Shown here: positions 7,712 to 18,100 of the stretch, in pieces
Position numbering within the stretch: the stretch's first letter is position 1
Layout: each line of letters begins with the position of its first letter
Assembly: GCA_026225055.1 (NCBI GenBank)
Contig: JAMFSA010000231.1
Coordinates: forward strand, 1-33,018
DNA: 33,018 bases
From: Mucilaginibacter xinganensis
Lineage (GTDB): Bacteria; Bacteroidota; Bacteroidia; Sphingobacteriales; Sphingobacteriaceae
Direction of reading: 5' to 3'
Notes under the pieces: generated by a model
Seen by the model: only the letters and a program-made list of their open reading frames with translations
What the model was told of the DNA's origin: nothing
Databases searched by the model: none
Translations under genes and position numbers: made by a program

Positions 7712-10700
7712 ATGAAAAGAAAACTAACCCATTCACCAGGCTTTAAAAAGCCTATCATGCTACTGCTGCTGGCAGTGTTTTGCTGTTTAACAACTTTTGC
7801 ACAACAAAGTATCCAGGTATCAGGAGTAGTTACAGAAGCACTTAATGGTAAAACAATGCCGGGTGTAACTGTAAAAATTAAAAACACAAGTTTTGGCGTC
7901 GCCACCGACCCTGATGGTAAATTCTCCATCTCCGTACCCGACCACGGCGTGTTGGTATTCAGTTTTGTTGGCTACACTCCAGTTGAAAAAGTAGTTGCAG
8001 GTAAAATACTTAATGTGCAGTTAACGTCGGTACAAGGCTCACTGAGCGAGGTTGTGGTTGTTGGTTATGGTAGCTCAAGTAAAACAAACTTAGCTACTGC
8101 AACATCAAGCGTATCAGCCAAAGAAATTAAGAACGCGGTTATTACTACTATCGATCAGGCCTTACAAGGCAGGGCATCAGGTGTACAGGTAACAACAGTA
8201 TCTGGCGAGCCGGGTGCCGACGCGGTTATCCGTATCCGTGGTAACAACTCATTAAATGGCGATAACCAACCTCTATATGTGGTGGATGGTTTTCCTATGC
8301 CGCCATATGTTGAGGCCAGCGCTAATGCTTACGGCTCATCAAGCCAAAACGGCCTGTATGGTATCAACCCTAACGACATTGAAAGCCTTGAAGTGTTAAA
8401 GGATGCCGCCGCTACTGCTATTTACGGTTCGCGGGGTGCCAATGGTGTAATATTGATCAAAACAAAATCTGGCCGGGCCGGTGATTCAAAAATTGAATTT
8501 GTTGACAAAACAACCTTCAGCAAAACCAGTAACCCGTATACTATGATGAACTCCCCAGAGTACGCCAATGTAATTAACCAGGGTTTTGCGCTGCAGGGCC
8601 AGCCAGAGCCATTCACTGATGATGCTATTTCTAAACTAGGTGAAGGAACCAATTGGTTTGATGCTATAACCCGTACCGGAGTAAGAGAAGACGCGACACT
8701 GAATATATCAGGCGGTACAGGTAAAACAAACTACTATTTATCGGGCGATTATTTGTCAGATAAGGGAACTATCCTGGGTGCTTCAAACAGGCGTGGTACT
8801 GTAAGGGCAAACGTTAATAGTGAGGTTAACAACTGGTATACTATTAAAGCGCAAATGTCAATTGTAAGGCAAAACACCGCCCGCGCAATATCCGATGGTA
8901 AAGGCTACCCATCAACAGATGGCCCTATACTTGACGCGTTAAGGGCATCGCCAACAGTTGCTGCAAACTACCAGGGTTTTGATGGCGAAGGCATACCGGG
9001 ATATGTTGATGGTAATTACTTTTCAAACCCTGCTACAGAGTTGGTTCAAAAAATCGATAACCTGATCAGCGATTACACCATAGTGAACTTTGAAAATGAT
9101 TTCAAAATAGCTAAGGATCTGCAATTTGTTGTAAGTTTAGGTAGTAACCAAAACTTAACCCGCAGGCAGCAATTTTTCCCGCCAACAACCGCCGAAGGCT
9201 ACAGCTCAAACGGAACAGGTAGTAATAACACTGCAAATACCTACAGCTATAACGTAAATGCTTATTTAAACTATAACAAAACTTTTAACCAGGATCATCA
9301 ATTAAATGTAACAGCTGGTGTTGAGTATAATAAAGAAACAGTTGAACTGTTAAACACTTCATCATCCGGCTTTGATATTCCGCAATATGGTATTGATAAT
9401 ATTGGCAGTGCCAGCATCCAGAGTGTTGGTTCATATAAAGAAGACCGCACCATACAGTCGGCTTTTTTAAGGGCTAACTACACTTATAAAGAAAAATACG
9501 TATTAAATGCTTCAGTACGTGTAGATGGTGCCTCGCCTTTTGCCGAAAGTAAAAAGTACGGTACATTCCCTGCGGTAGGTTTAGCATGGAACCTGAATAA
9601 GGAAGATTTCATGAAATCTGTTAGCTTCATCACCAACTCCAAAATTCGCGTATCCTACGGTGAAACCGGCAGCCAGGCAATAGCGCCATATTCATCATTA
9701 GCGCAATATGGTAATGCCTTTTACCAAACAGGTACCGGTACGGTAAACACAGTAGTTTTCCCAACAAGTATTGGTAACTCCAACCTTTCATGGGAACGCA
9801 CTAAACAGCTGGATGCAGGTATCGATTTTAGTATTATCCATAACCTGCTTAATATCAGCTTCGACTACTATAATAAAACTACAGACGGCTTGCTGCAATC
9901 AAGGCAATTGCCAAATCAATCAGGCTTTGGCTCTATAATCGATAATTTCGGTTCTATCAGCAACAAAGGTATTGATCTTACTGTCGGTGCCAACATTGTT
10001 AAAAGCACCGGATTTTCCTACAATACCAAAGTCGAAATATCGCACAATAAAAACACACTGCTTAATTTAGGTAACGTAACCGCTCCACAATATGTGGGTA
10101 TCGGTGGTAACCTTCAGGGTGGCGTATCGGGCATATTACAGCCGGGCAAAGAGATCGGGTTGTTTTATGGCGAAAAGGTTATAGGCCTTGTTCAAACAGG
10201 CGATATTGTAAACGGTGTACCAAAATATGCTTTCCCTGGTGCTGCAAGCGACCAGATCCCCGGCGAATGGAAATACCAGGATGTTAACGGCGACGGTGTA
10301 ATTGATGCGAATGACCGCCAGGTATTAGGTAAATCAACCCCCGACTTTACTTACGGCTGGAACAACGATGTAAGCTACAAAAACTTTGGTTTAAACTTAT
10401 TTTTCACAGGCTCGCAGGGTAATGATATATTAAACTTAACCCGCTTTTATCTGAGCGATGGTTTGGCTAACTATTCACAAATATTTTTTAACCAAACACA
10501 AGACTGGTATAACCACAGATGGACACCAACTAACCCTACTAATAACCCACGTTACCCGGGTATAGCTAAAGCCATTGCTTTATCTGATATCAACTCATCC
10601 GAAATTGAGAACGGCAGTTATTTCAGGCTGAAATCTGTAACACTTTATTACAACCTGCCTAATAATAAAGTACTGAAAAATGCCCGTATCTTCTTTACAG

Positions 10701-10846
10701 GCACCAACATATTTACTGTAACTAAATACACTGGTTTTGATCCGGAGGTAGGATCATTCGGCCAGTCATTATTACAACAGGGGATCGACTTTGGTGCATA
10801 TCCTTCAAACAAATCATACACCATAGGTTTTTCATCTAATTTTTAA
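7712..10846 (+). CDS. SusC/RagA-type TonB-dependent outer-membrane transporter
   Basis: A 1044-residue outer-membrane transporter for oligosaccharide uptake. I prefer the ATG at 7712: it gives a basic N-terminus and hydrophobic signal peptide ending TTFA before QQ (about residue 30), whereas the in-frame ATG at 7673 adds 13 unlikely residues. Residues about 35-105 form a carboxypeptidase-regulatory-like domain (VSGVVTEALNGKTMPGVTV). A TonB-box-like SEVVVVGYG (112-120) follows, then the plug with ALQGRASGVQV and AIYGSRGANGVILI. The rest is the beta-barrel, ending with aromatic-rich GFSSNF. There is no N-terminal STN domain, so no FecR/ECF sigma signalling is expected; the GntR regulator upstream is the better candidate. 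The SusD gene starts 18 bases downstream. The cargo is inferred to be rhamnose-containing oligosaccharide or glycoside. Confidence 0.95.
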   Translation: MKRKLTHSPGFKKPIMLLLLAVFCCLTTFAQQSIQVSGVVTEALNGKTMPGVTVKIKNTSFGVATDPDGKFSISVPDHGVLVFSFVGYTPVEKVVAGKILNVQLTSVQGSLSEVVVVGYGSSSKTNLATATSSVSAKEIKNAVITTIDQALQGRASGVQVTTVSGEPGADAVIRIRGNNSLNGDNQPLYVVDGFPMPPYVEASANAYGSSSQNGLYGINPNDIESLEVLKDAAATAIYGSRGANGVILIKTKSGRAGDSKIEFVDKTTFSKTSNPYTMMNSPEYANVINQGFALQGQPEPFTDDAISKLGEGTNWFDAITRTGVREDATLNISGGTGKTNYYLSGDYLSDKGTILGASNRRGTVRANVNSEVNNWYTIKAQMSIVRQNTARAISDGKGYPSTDGPILDALRASPTVAANYQGFDGEGIPGYVDGNYFSNPATELVQKIDNLISDYTIVNFENDFKIAKDLQFVVSLGSNQNLTRRQQFFPPTTAEGYSSNGTGSNNTANTYSYNVNAYLNYNKTFNQDHQLNVTAGVEYNKETVELLNTSSSGFDIPQYGIDNIGSASIQSVGSYKEDRTIQSAFLRANYTYKEKYVLNASVRVDGASPFAESKKYGTFPAVGLAWNLNKEDFMKSVSFITNSKIRVSYGETGSQAIAPYSSLAQYGNAFYQTGTGTVNTVVFPTSIGNSNLSWERTKQLDAGIDFSIIHNLLNISFDYYNKTTDGLLQSRQLPNQSGFGSIIDNFGSISNKGIDLTVGANIVKSTGFSYNTKVEISHNKNTLLNLGNVTAPQYVGIGGNLQGGVSGILQPGKEIGLFYGEKVIGLVQTGDIVNGVPKYAFPGAASDQIPGEWKYQDVNGDGVIDANDRQVLGKSTPDFTYGWNNDVSYKNFGLNLFFTGSQGNDILNLTRFYLSDGLANYSQIFFNQTQDWYNHRWTPTNPTNNPRYPGIAKAIALSDINSSEIENGSYFRLKSVTLYYNLPNNKVLKNARIFFTGTNIFTVTKYTGFDPEVGSFGQSLLQQGIDFGAYPSNKSYTIGFSSNF

Positions 10847-10864
10847 CCAGTAAACACAACTAAA

Positions 10865-12460
10865 ATGAAATTTATAAAAATACCGGCGTTGATTACAGCA
10901 GTTGTTAGCTGCTTAATACTCAATTCCTCATGTAAGAAAAACTTGGAGGAACACCCGTACTCATCTATATCAAGTTCAGCAGTTTTTAATAGCGAAGATG
11001 GTTTGAAGAAAGCTACCTTAGGCATATACCAAACTTATGTTGAAACCTGGCCTACTACCTGGTACCGTTTTGGCGCCGCCGAAACAGGCCATCAGTATGC
11101 TACACAAGGCCAGTTTGGCGATACATTTTTTGATTCGTTCAATAAATTTTCAACCACCCCAAGTAACAATACAGGTGGTGAGCTGGATGCCATATGGGCA
11201 CAGGATTACCAAATGATTGCGCGTGCTAATACCGTTATCGATAATGCAACAACCGCCGTTGCTGACACCTCGATAGCTAATAAATACATTGCAGAGGCCC
11301 GCGTATTAAGAGGCTTCGCTTATTTTGATCTGGCAAGAAATTTTGGAGGTGTACCTATAGTAGATAAACAAATCACCTCCTTAACGCAAACCAGCCTGAT
11401 TTACGGCAAACGTGCGACCCTGCAAGCTACCTATGACTTTATTGTGGCAGATATGCTTTACGGTATAAGCGAGCTACCCGCCAAATGGACCGGAGCCGAT
11501 CTTGGCCGTGTTAGCTCAGGCATAACAAAAGGCTTATTAGGTAAAATATACCTAACAATGGCTGGTAAACCGTTATTGGCGGCAAGCTATTATCAAAAGG
11601 CTATTGATATGCTATCGCAAATAGTGGGGTCGGCAAATGAAGCCAAGTATGGGTTTGGTTTAATGCCAAACTTTACCGATGTTTTCTCTAATCAGTATAA
11701 GAAAAATGAAGAGATATTGGTGGTGTTCAGTAACTTTTACAGCTCTAACAACACCATGGATAGTATCTGGCCATTCTTCCTGGGCGGTCGCGGTTTAATA
11801 AATACCGATGAGCAGAGCCAGGCAGGCCTTACCTATAAGTTTTACCAACTGTTTGGAAGTGGCGATACCCGCAGAGACTTTACCGCTGTTACACGCTACG
11901 CGGCTGCCGGTAATGCCGATGTTGCAGTTGGTGGCGATAGCATAATTTATAATCAAAACAGGCTGCGTTATATTGATAGCACTAACCACGCTGTGTTTGG
12001 CAATGCCACTACTAACCAGGGTATTGTGTATGGTAAGTTTGACCGTACACCACGCGCATCGGGCGTAGTGCCATGGGGTTATCCTATTGATATGATCCAG
12101 TTGCGTTTTTCTGATGTATTGCTATGCCTTGCCGAAGCAGATATCGAAACCGGAAATACTACTGATGCTTTGCCATTAATAAACAGGGTGCGTACAAGGG
12201 CCCATGCTGCTCCTTATACTGATATGACCAATATGGAAGCCAGGGTACGTTTAGAGCGTCGCCTTGAATTAACAGCAGAGTTTAATACCGTTTATGATAT
12301 CAGAAGGTGGGGAACTTTACAAACAGAAATTGCTGCTGAAGTTGGCAGCCAGGTTGTAGGCGGTGTTGTAGGTACCTACAGCCCAAAACTGGAACTTTAT
12401 CCAATACCACAATCTGAGATTGATGTAAACTCGGGTTTAACTCAAAATCCGGGCTATTAA
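10865..12460 (+). CDS. SusD/RagB-type outer-membrane lipoprotein
   Basis: A 531-residue nutrient-binding lipoprotein that caps the partner SusC. The N-terminus is a lipoprotein signal peptide with C23 as the probable lipidated cysteine (LNSSC, followed by KKN). The SusD-like N-terminal domain starts with the NSEDGLKKATLGIYQ region. The tetratricopeptide-like core includes AEARVLRGFAYFDLARNFGGVP, and the C-terminal RagB/SusD block has LPLINRVRTRAHA and RLERRLELTAEF-YDIRRWG, all hallmark positions. It ends with the usual YPIPQSEIDVN-L-QNPGY tail. It is 18 bases after susC and followed by a strong terminator, so susC-susD form one transcript. Glycan preference cannot be read from the sequence. 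Confidence 0.95.
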   Translation: MKFIKIPALITAVVSCLILNSSCKKNLEEHPYSSISSSAVFNSEDGLKKATLGIYQTYVETWPTTWYRFGAAETGHQYATQGQFGDTFFDSFNKFSTTPSNNTGGELDAIWAQDYQMIARANTVIDNATTAVADTSIANKYIAEARVLRGFAYFDLARNFGGVPIVDKQITSLTQTSLIYGKRATLQATYDFIVADMLYGISELPAKWTGADLGRVSSGITKGLLGKIYLTMAGKPLLAASYYQKAIDMLSQIVGSANEAKYGFGLMPNFTDVFSNQYKKNEEILVVFSNFYSSNNTMDSIWPFFLGGRGLINTDEQSQAGLTYKFYQLFGSGDTRRDFTAVTRYAAAGNADVAVGGDSIIYNQNRLRYIDSTNHAVFGNATTNQGIVYGKFDRTPRASGVVPWGYPIDMIQLRFSDVLLCLAEADIETGNTTDALPLINRVRTRAHAAPYTDMTNMEARVRLERRLELTAEFNTVYDIRRWGTLQTEIAAEVGSQVVGGVVGTYSPKLELYPIPQSEIDVNSGLTQNPGY

Positions 12461-12476
12461 TAGTTGTTTAAAGTTT

Positions 12477-12519
12477 GATCGTGCCGACCTTTTATTCATG
12501 AGGCGGCATGATCTTTTTC
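12477..12519 (+). terminator. Rho-independent terminator after susD
   Basis: GATCGTGCCG (12477-12486) pairs with CGGCATGATC (12504-12513) over ten positions, one a G-U wobble, with three more possible pairs inside, followed at once by TTTTT. It should separate strong susCD transcription from the glycosidase genes. Confidence 0.8.
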
Positions 12520-12543
12520 TATTTCAGGGGTTTAAATAATAAT

Positions 12544-12562
12544 TGATTTACCTGGTAAATCA
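12544..12562. promoter_or_regulatory. 19-bp perfect palindrome just upstream of the GH3 gene
   Basis: TGATTTACC-T-GGTAAATCA is perfectly symmetric around one base and ends 14 bases before the GH3 ATG (12577), downstream of the susD terminator. It is a good candidate operator, or a hairpin that would mask the ribosome-binding region. The binding factor is unknown. Confidence 0.5.
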
Positions 12563-12576
12563 GATGCAACGCTACT

Positions 12577-15099
12577 ATGAAACAAGCAAGAATTATTGCT
12601 ATAAGTTATTTTATTATTACTGCCAATGTTGCCTTTGCCCAAAGCGTTAAACCAATTAACACTAATGTATCGGAACAAAAAATTGATAAGATATTAAAGC
12701 AACTAACGCTTGAGGAAAAAATAAGCCTGTGCTCCGGTGCTGCACCCGAGGAAGGTTTTAAAGGTATTGAAAGATTACATATTCCTAATATGCTTTGTAC
12801 CGATGGCCCCCGTGGCCCCAATCGCGATGGCGCGGCTACGGCATTTTCGTCAGGCGTAGCTTTTGGCGCAACCTGGGATCCCGGCTTAGTGCAAAAAGCA
12901 GGCAAAGTTATAGGTAACGAAACCCGTGCAAAAGGCTTAACCATGTTACTCGGCCCCGGCAATAATACCCTGCGCGACCCCTTGGATGGCCGCTTTTTTG
13001 AATATTTTACCGAGGATCCGTACCTCAACAGTGCCATAACTGTTGCCGATATTAAAGGTATACAAAGTGAAGGTGTGGCGGCTTGCCTTAAACATTATGC
13101 CTGCAATAATCGCGAGGATAACCGCAACTTCTACATGTCGATGGTGGATGAAAGGAGTTTAAATGAAATTTACCTGCCTGCTTATAAGGCTGCTGTGCAA
13201 AAAGCACATGTATGGGCTATCATGACATCGGCCAACGGCGTTAACAATGAATTTGTAAGCGATAGTAAAACCATGCTTACCGATATACTGAAAAACGGCT
13301 GGGGATTTGATGGCTTTGTGCTTACTGACTGGCTCCAAACACGCTCAACCGAAAAGGCTGCACTTGCAGGTCTGGATGTTTCAATGCCTGGCGGCGATGG
13401 CAATGATTTTGCCAAACCTTTGCTGGAAGCCGTAAAAGCAGGCCGTGTGCCTGTAGCAGTTATCGATGATAAAGTAAGGCGAATATTAAGAATTTATGAC
13501 AGAGTGGGTTTGTTGGATGGTGGTGTAAATAAAGCCAATGCTTATTTAAATACGCCCCAGCACCAGTTAATTGCACGGCAAATTGCTGAGCAGAGTATAG
13601 TATTACTAAAAAATACAGGTAACGTGCTGCCTTTAGATGCAAATAAGATACATCACCTGTTGGTGATAGGGCCCAATGCTGATAAAAAATTATGTGTGCC
13701 CGGCGCGGGTGGCAGTTCGGGCATAAGATCGCCTTATGAAATTACACCGCTTAATGGCTTAATTAATTTTTTAGGGAAAGATAAAGTTGAGTACCTCTCA
13801 TCCGAAGACTTGGGTGGTTTTCAACTGATCCCTAATAGTGCCATTATTAACTCCGATGGTAAACATGGCTTTAAAGCCGACTATTTTGTAAACGGACAAA
13901 AAACACCCGTTTTAAAACGTACCGATACCACGGTTGATTTTATGTGGGAAATGCGCTCGCCCGACCCAAGCATTAAGCCTAATGATTTTAGCGAGGCTCA
14001 TTACGAAGGAAAGCTCATCCCGCCGATGGATGGCAAATATACGATCAGGGTTATTGTAGATGGAATTGCCACTGTTTATCATGGTGGTTTAAATGGTGAG
14101 CAAATTGCCTTCGGCGATAGCAGGCAAACATTAAATATTGCGGTAGCTTCAGTAAACCTTGAAAAGGGCGTACCGTATGATATCGCTATAAATTATAACA
14201 AAACACCTGGCGATGCCGCCATTCGCCTGGAATGGGAACTGCCGGAAGTATCTGCCGAAAAATGGAAAACCGTAGATAAAGCCGCGCGTAATGCCGATGC
14301 CATAGTATATGTTGCAGGTATCGATCACAGCATGGATACCGAGGGCCGTGATCGTAAAGACCTGAACTTCCCCGGCGCGCAGGAAAACATCCTTAACCGC
14401 CTGTCGAAAATAAATAGGAACCTGGTTGCAGTATTAATCAACGGTTCGCCATTAGAGTTGGGTGGATGGCTGCCAAACGTACCGGCAGTTGTTGAGGCCT
14501 GGTACCCCGGTATGGAAGGTGGTACCGCAATTGCAAATGTGCTGTTCGGTAAAGTTAACCCATCGGGTAAGCTGCCTTTCTCCTGGCCCAAAAGTTTAGC
14601 AACATCACCGTCGCACATCCTCGGCACCGAGAATAATGATTTTGTTTATTATACCGATAGCCTGCTGGTAGGTTACCGATATTATGATACAAAAAATGCC
14701 GCTCCCGAATTTCCTTTTGGCTATGGCTTAAGCTATACCACATTTAAATACGGCAAAGTAGGGCTTACCCAAAGTGCTAACGTTGTTACAGGGGTCATCC
14801 CAATTACCAATACAGGTACACGCAGCGGGGCAGAAGTAATGCAGGTATATGTAAAACCTTTGCGACCATCGGTATTCAGGCCCGTTCATGAATTAAAATC
14901 ATTTTGTAAAGTTTATATTGAGCCGGGAAAGCAACAAAAAGTGCCGTTTAGCCTCGGCCCCGATGCATTTGCCTACTATGATGTAAAAACAAAAAAATGG
15001 AAGGTCGATCCCGGGACATACGAGATACAGGTTGGCTCATCCTCCCGCGATATCCGTTCAACAGCGTTCGTTACCATAAAAAATATGACCATTAACTAA
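12577..15099 (+). CDS. Secreted glycoside hydrolase family 3 beta-glycosidase with PA14 insert
   Basis: An 840-residue GH3 enzyme with a signal peptide (cleavage likely after AFA, about residue 21). The N-terminal TIM barrel has TDGPRG and LKHYACNN; GFVLTDW supplies the probable nucleophile D251. The alpha/beta sandwich domain contains DTEGRDR with E589 as a probable acid/base. A PA14 carbohydrate-binding domain is inserted at about 430-558 (HGFKADYF to RLEWELPE). A C-terminal fibronectin-III-like domain (about 735-835) ends the protein. It would remove a terminal beta-linked sugar (glucose or xylose are typical; not determinable here) from a rhamnosylated substrate, working with the rhamnosidase encoded 22 bases downstream. 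The nucleophile region reads LTDW rather than the common MSDW, a mild variation. Confidence 0.92.
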   Translation: MKQARIIAISYFIITANVAFAQSVKPINTNVSEQKIDKILKQLTLEEKISLCSGAAPEEGFKGIERLHIPNMLCTDGPRGPNRDGAATAFSSGVAFGATWDPGLVQKAGKVIGNETRAKGLTMLLGPGNNTLRDPLDGRFFEYFTEDPYLNSAITVADIKGIQSEGVAACLKHYACNNREDNRNFYMSMVDERSLNEIYLPAYKAAVQKAHVWAIMTSANGVNNEFVSDSKTMLTDILKNGWGFDGFVLTDWLQTRSTEKAALAGLDVSMPGGDGNDFAKPLLEAVKAGRVPVAVIDDKVRRILRIYDRVGLLDGGVNKANAYLNTPQHQLIARQIAEQSIVLLKNTGNVLPLDANKIHHLLVIGPNADKKLCVPGAGGSSGIRSPYEITPLNGLINFLGKDKVEYLSSEDLGGFQLIPNSAIINSDGKHGFKADYFVNGQKTPVLKRTDTTVDFMWEMRSPDPSIKPNDFSEAHYEGKLIPPMDGKYTIRVIVDGIATVYHGGLNGEQIAFGDSRQTLNIAVASVNLEKGVPYDIAINYNKTPGDAAIRLEWELPEVSAEKWKTVDKAARNADAIVYVAGIDHSMDTEGRDRKDLNFPGAQENILNRLSKINRNLVAVLINGSPLELGGWLPNVPAVVEAWYPGMEGGTAIANVLFGKVNPSGKLPFSWPKSLATSPSHILGTENNDFVYYTDSLLVGYRYYDTKNAAPEFPFGYGLSYTTFKYGKVGLTQSANVVTGVIPITNTGTRSGAEVMQVYVKPLRPSVFRPVHELKSFCKVYIEPGKQQKVPFSLGPDAFAYYDVKTKKWKVDPGTYEIQVGSSSRDIRSTAFVTIKNMTIN

Positions 15100-15121
15100 G
15101 TTAACTACTAATAAAGCACTT

Positions 15122-18100
15122 ATGAAGATTCAATATTATATCACCGCCGTAGTTGCCCTCTTTTTATCTATCAATGCAAAAGGGCAGTCATTACCCTTAA
15201 CCGGTACCGACGGGATACAAAACAAGTTCATCAATATCCCCGACTCCGTACAAACCAGCGTTTACTGGTATTGGATCTCTGATAATATATCAAAAGAAGG
15301 CGTAGTAAAGGATCTGGAAGCCATGAAAAAGGTGGGGATCAACCGGGCCTTTATAGGTAATATTGGTTTGGATGATGTGCCATACGGTAAAGTAAAAATG
15401 TTTAGCGATGAATGGTGGGATATTTTACACGCGGCGCTAAAAGCAGCCACCCGCCTCAACATCCAGATAGGTATTTTCAACGGCCCGGGATGGAGCCAGT
15501 CTGGTGGCCCATGGATAAAATCCACGCAAACTATGCGCTACTTAACCTCGTCCGAAACAAAGGTTAAAGGGCCGCTGCTGTTCAATAAAAAACTGGCACA
15601 GCCCCAAAAGGAGTTTCAGGATGTTAAGGTTTTGGCTTACCCGGTAGCTGATGATTTCGATAGTGATATCAGTTCGTTAAAGCCCACATTCACATCAACG
15701 CCTGCGGTGGATTCATTAGACAATGTGATGGATAATGATCTTAAAACTGGCATCCATTTAAAAGGAGGGCAGCCGTTCTCGTTAGATGTGAATACCAAAA
15801 AAGCTTACACGGTTCGTAGTGTGATCATAACTACAATCAACCAGTCTGTTACCCTTGAAGGTGAGGTACAAGTCAAAGTAAATGGTACTTATACTGCTAT
15901 AAAACATTTCCTGATAGATCGTTCTAATTCCGCGCTTAATGTAGGATTCATTCCGTTTGGCCCGGCTGCAATCTCAATCCCGGCAACTACTTCTGATAGT
16001 TTCCGCATTGTATTTACAAGCGTATCAACTAACAGCGGTATTGCCGAATTAAAGCTATCGGCCACGCCAATGGTTGAGAATTATATTGAAAAAACACTCG
16101 CCAAAATGTGGCCAACACCGCACCCTTTCTGGAAAGATTACCAATGGCCAAACCAGCCGGATGAAGCCTCAAAATATATTGTTGACCCAACAAAAGTTAT
16201 CGATATAACCCAATACATGGCTGCCGATGGCATACTTAACTGGAAAGTGCCTGCCGGAAACTGGATCATTGAACGTACCGGCATGACCCCCACCAACGTA
16301 ACCAATGCCCCGGCACCACCCGAAGGCCGCGGTATGGAAGTAGATAAAATGAGCAGGGAACACGTTGCTGAACATTTTAATGCTTACCTGGGCGTGATCA
16401 TGAAACGCATACCTGCAGAGGACCGCAAAACGTGGAAAGTTACAGTAGAAGATAGCTATGAAACCGGCAGCCAGAACTGGACCGATGCCCTGATCCCCGA
16501 ATTTAAAGAGGCTTATGGCTACGACCCAACGCCATACATACCTGTTTTGCAGGGTAAAGTGGTAGGTAGCGAAGATATGTCCGACCGCTTTTTATGGGAT
16601 TTGAGGCGATTAATAGCCGACGATGTTTCCTTTAAATATGTAGGCGGATTAAGAGATATAAGTCACCAGCATGGGCTCACTACCTGGCTGGAAAATTATG
16701 GGCACTGGGGTTATCCCGGCGAGTTTTTGCAGTACGGTGGGCAGTCGGACGAGATAGGAGGTGAGTTTTGGAGCGAGGGCGACCTGGGCGATATCGAGAA
16801 CCGTGCGGCTGCTTCATCGGCACATATTTATGGCAAGATCAAGGTTTCGGCAGAATCATTTACTGCTGCCGGTAATCCATTTTACCGCTACCCGGCTATG
16901 TTTAAAAAACGTGGCGACAGATTCTTTACCGAAGGTATCAACAACACCTTATTGCACGTATACATTTCTCAGCCCGAAGATAATGCACAACCTGGCCTTA
17001 ATGCCTGGTTTGGCGTGGAGTTTAACCGGTTGAACACTTGGTTCTTTGATCTGGACGTTTTCCTGAAATACTCCAAACGCTGTAACATGATGTTGCAGCA
17101 GGGCCAATACGTGGCCGATGCAGCCTATTTTATAGGAGAGGATGCACCAAAAATGACGGGTGTAGTTGACCCTGCACTACCTCAAGGCTATTCGTTTGAT
17201 TATATCAACGGTGATATTATCAAATCAACCCTGTCTGTTAAGGACGGTAAACTGGTGCTGCCAAACGGCATAAGTTACAGCATTTTGGTGCTCCCAAAAC
17301 TGGAAACTATCCGCCCCGAACTGCTCTCAAAAATAAAACAACTGGTGCAGGATGGCGCGGTGGTATTGGGCCCTAAGCCAACACGCTCGCCAAGCTTAAA
17401 AAATTACCCTGAAGCTGATAAGCAGGTACAAGCTATGGCCGATGAACTTTGGGGCAATATAGACGGTATAAACGTTAAAGTAAACAAATACGGCAAAGGT
17501 ATGGTGATCAGCGGCATGGATATGCAGCAAGCATTCGACCTGATTAAAGTGATCCCTGATCTTAAGATCACCCAAAGTGATTCCGTATTATTTATCCACC
17601 GGAAATTGGCTGATGGCAATGTGTATTACATCTCTAACCAAAAAGATAAAACCATTAACATTCAAACTGCTTTCCGCCTAACAGGGAAAGCACCCGAACT
17701 TTGGGATGCGGTAACCGGCACCACCCGCGATCTGCCTGCTTACAGCCAAACAACAAATGCTACTAATGTGCCCCTGAAGCTAAACCCTTATGAAAGCGCG
17801 TTCATCGTTTTCAGGAAGGATAGCCAGCAAGGGGATACTACCAGGTCAAATTTCCCGGCACCAACCAAAACCATTGATATCAGCAAACCATGGATGGTAA
17901 GCTTTGACAGCAAAATGCGCGGCCCGGCCAACCCGGTAGTGTTCCCAACGCTTACCGACTGGAGCGTAAATACCAATGATAGCATTAAATATTATTCGGG
18001 AACCGCAGTGTACAGTAACACTTTTAAAGCAGGTAAAATTAAAAAAGGCGAAAGCTATATCCTTGATTTAGGCTGTGCCCGCTCAATTGCAAAAGTAACC

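Noticed and set aside
12606..13037. 143-codon minus-strand frame inside the GH3 gene
   Set aside because: Antisense shadow of conserved GH3 catalytic-domain coding sequence; its residues form no known motif.
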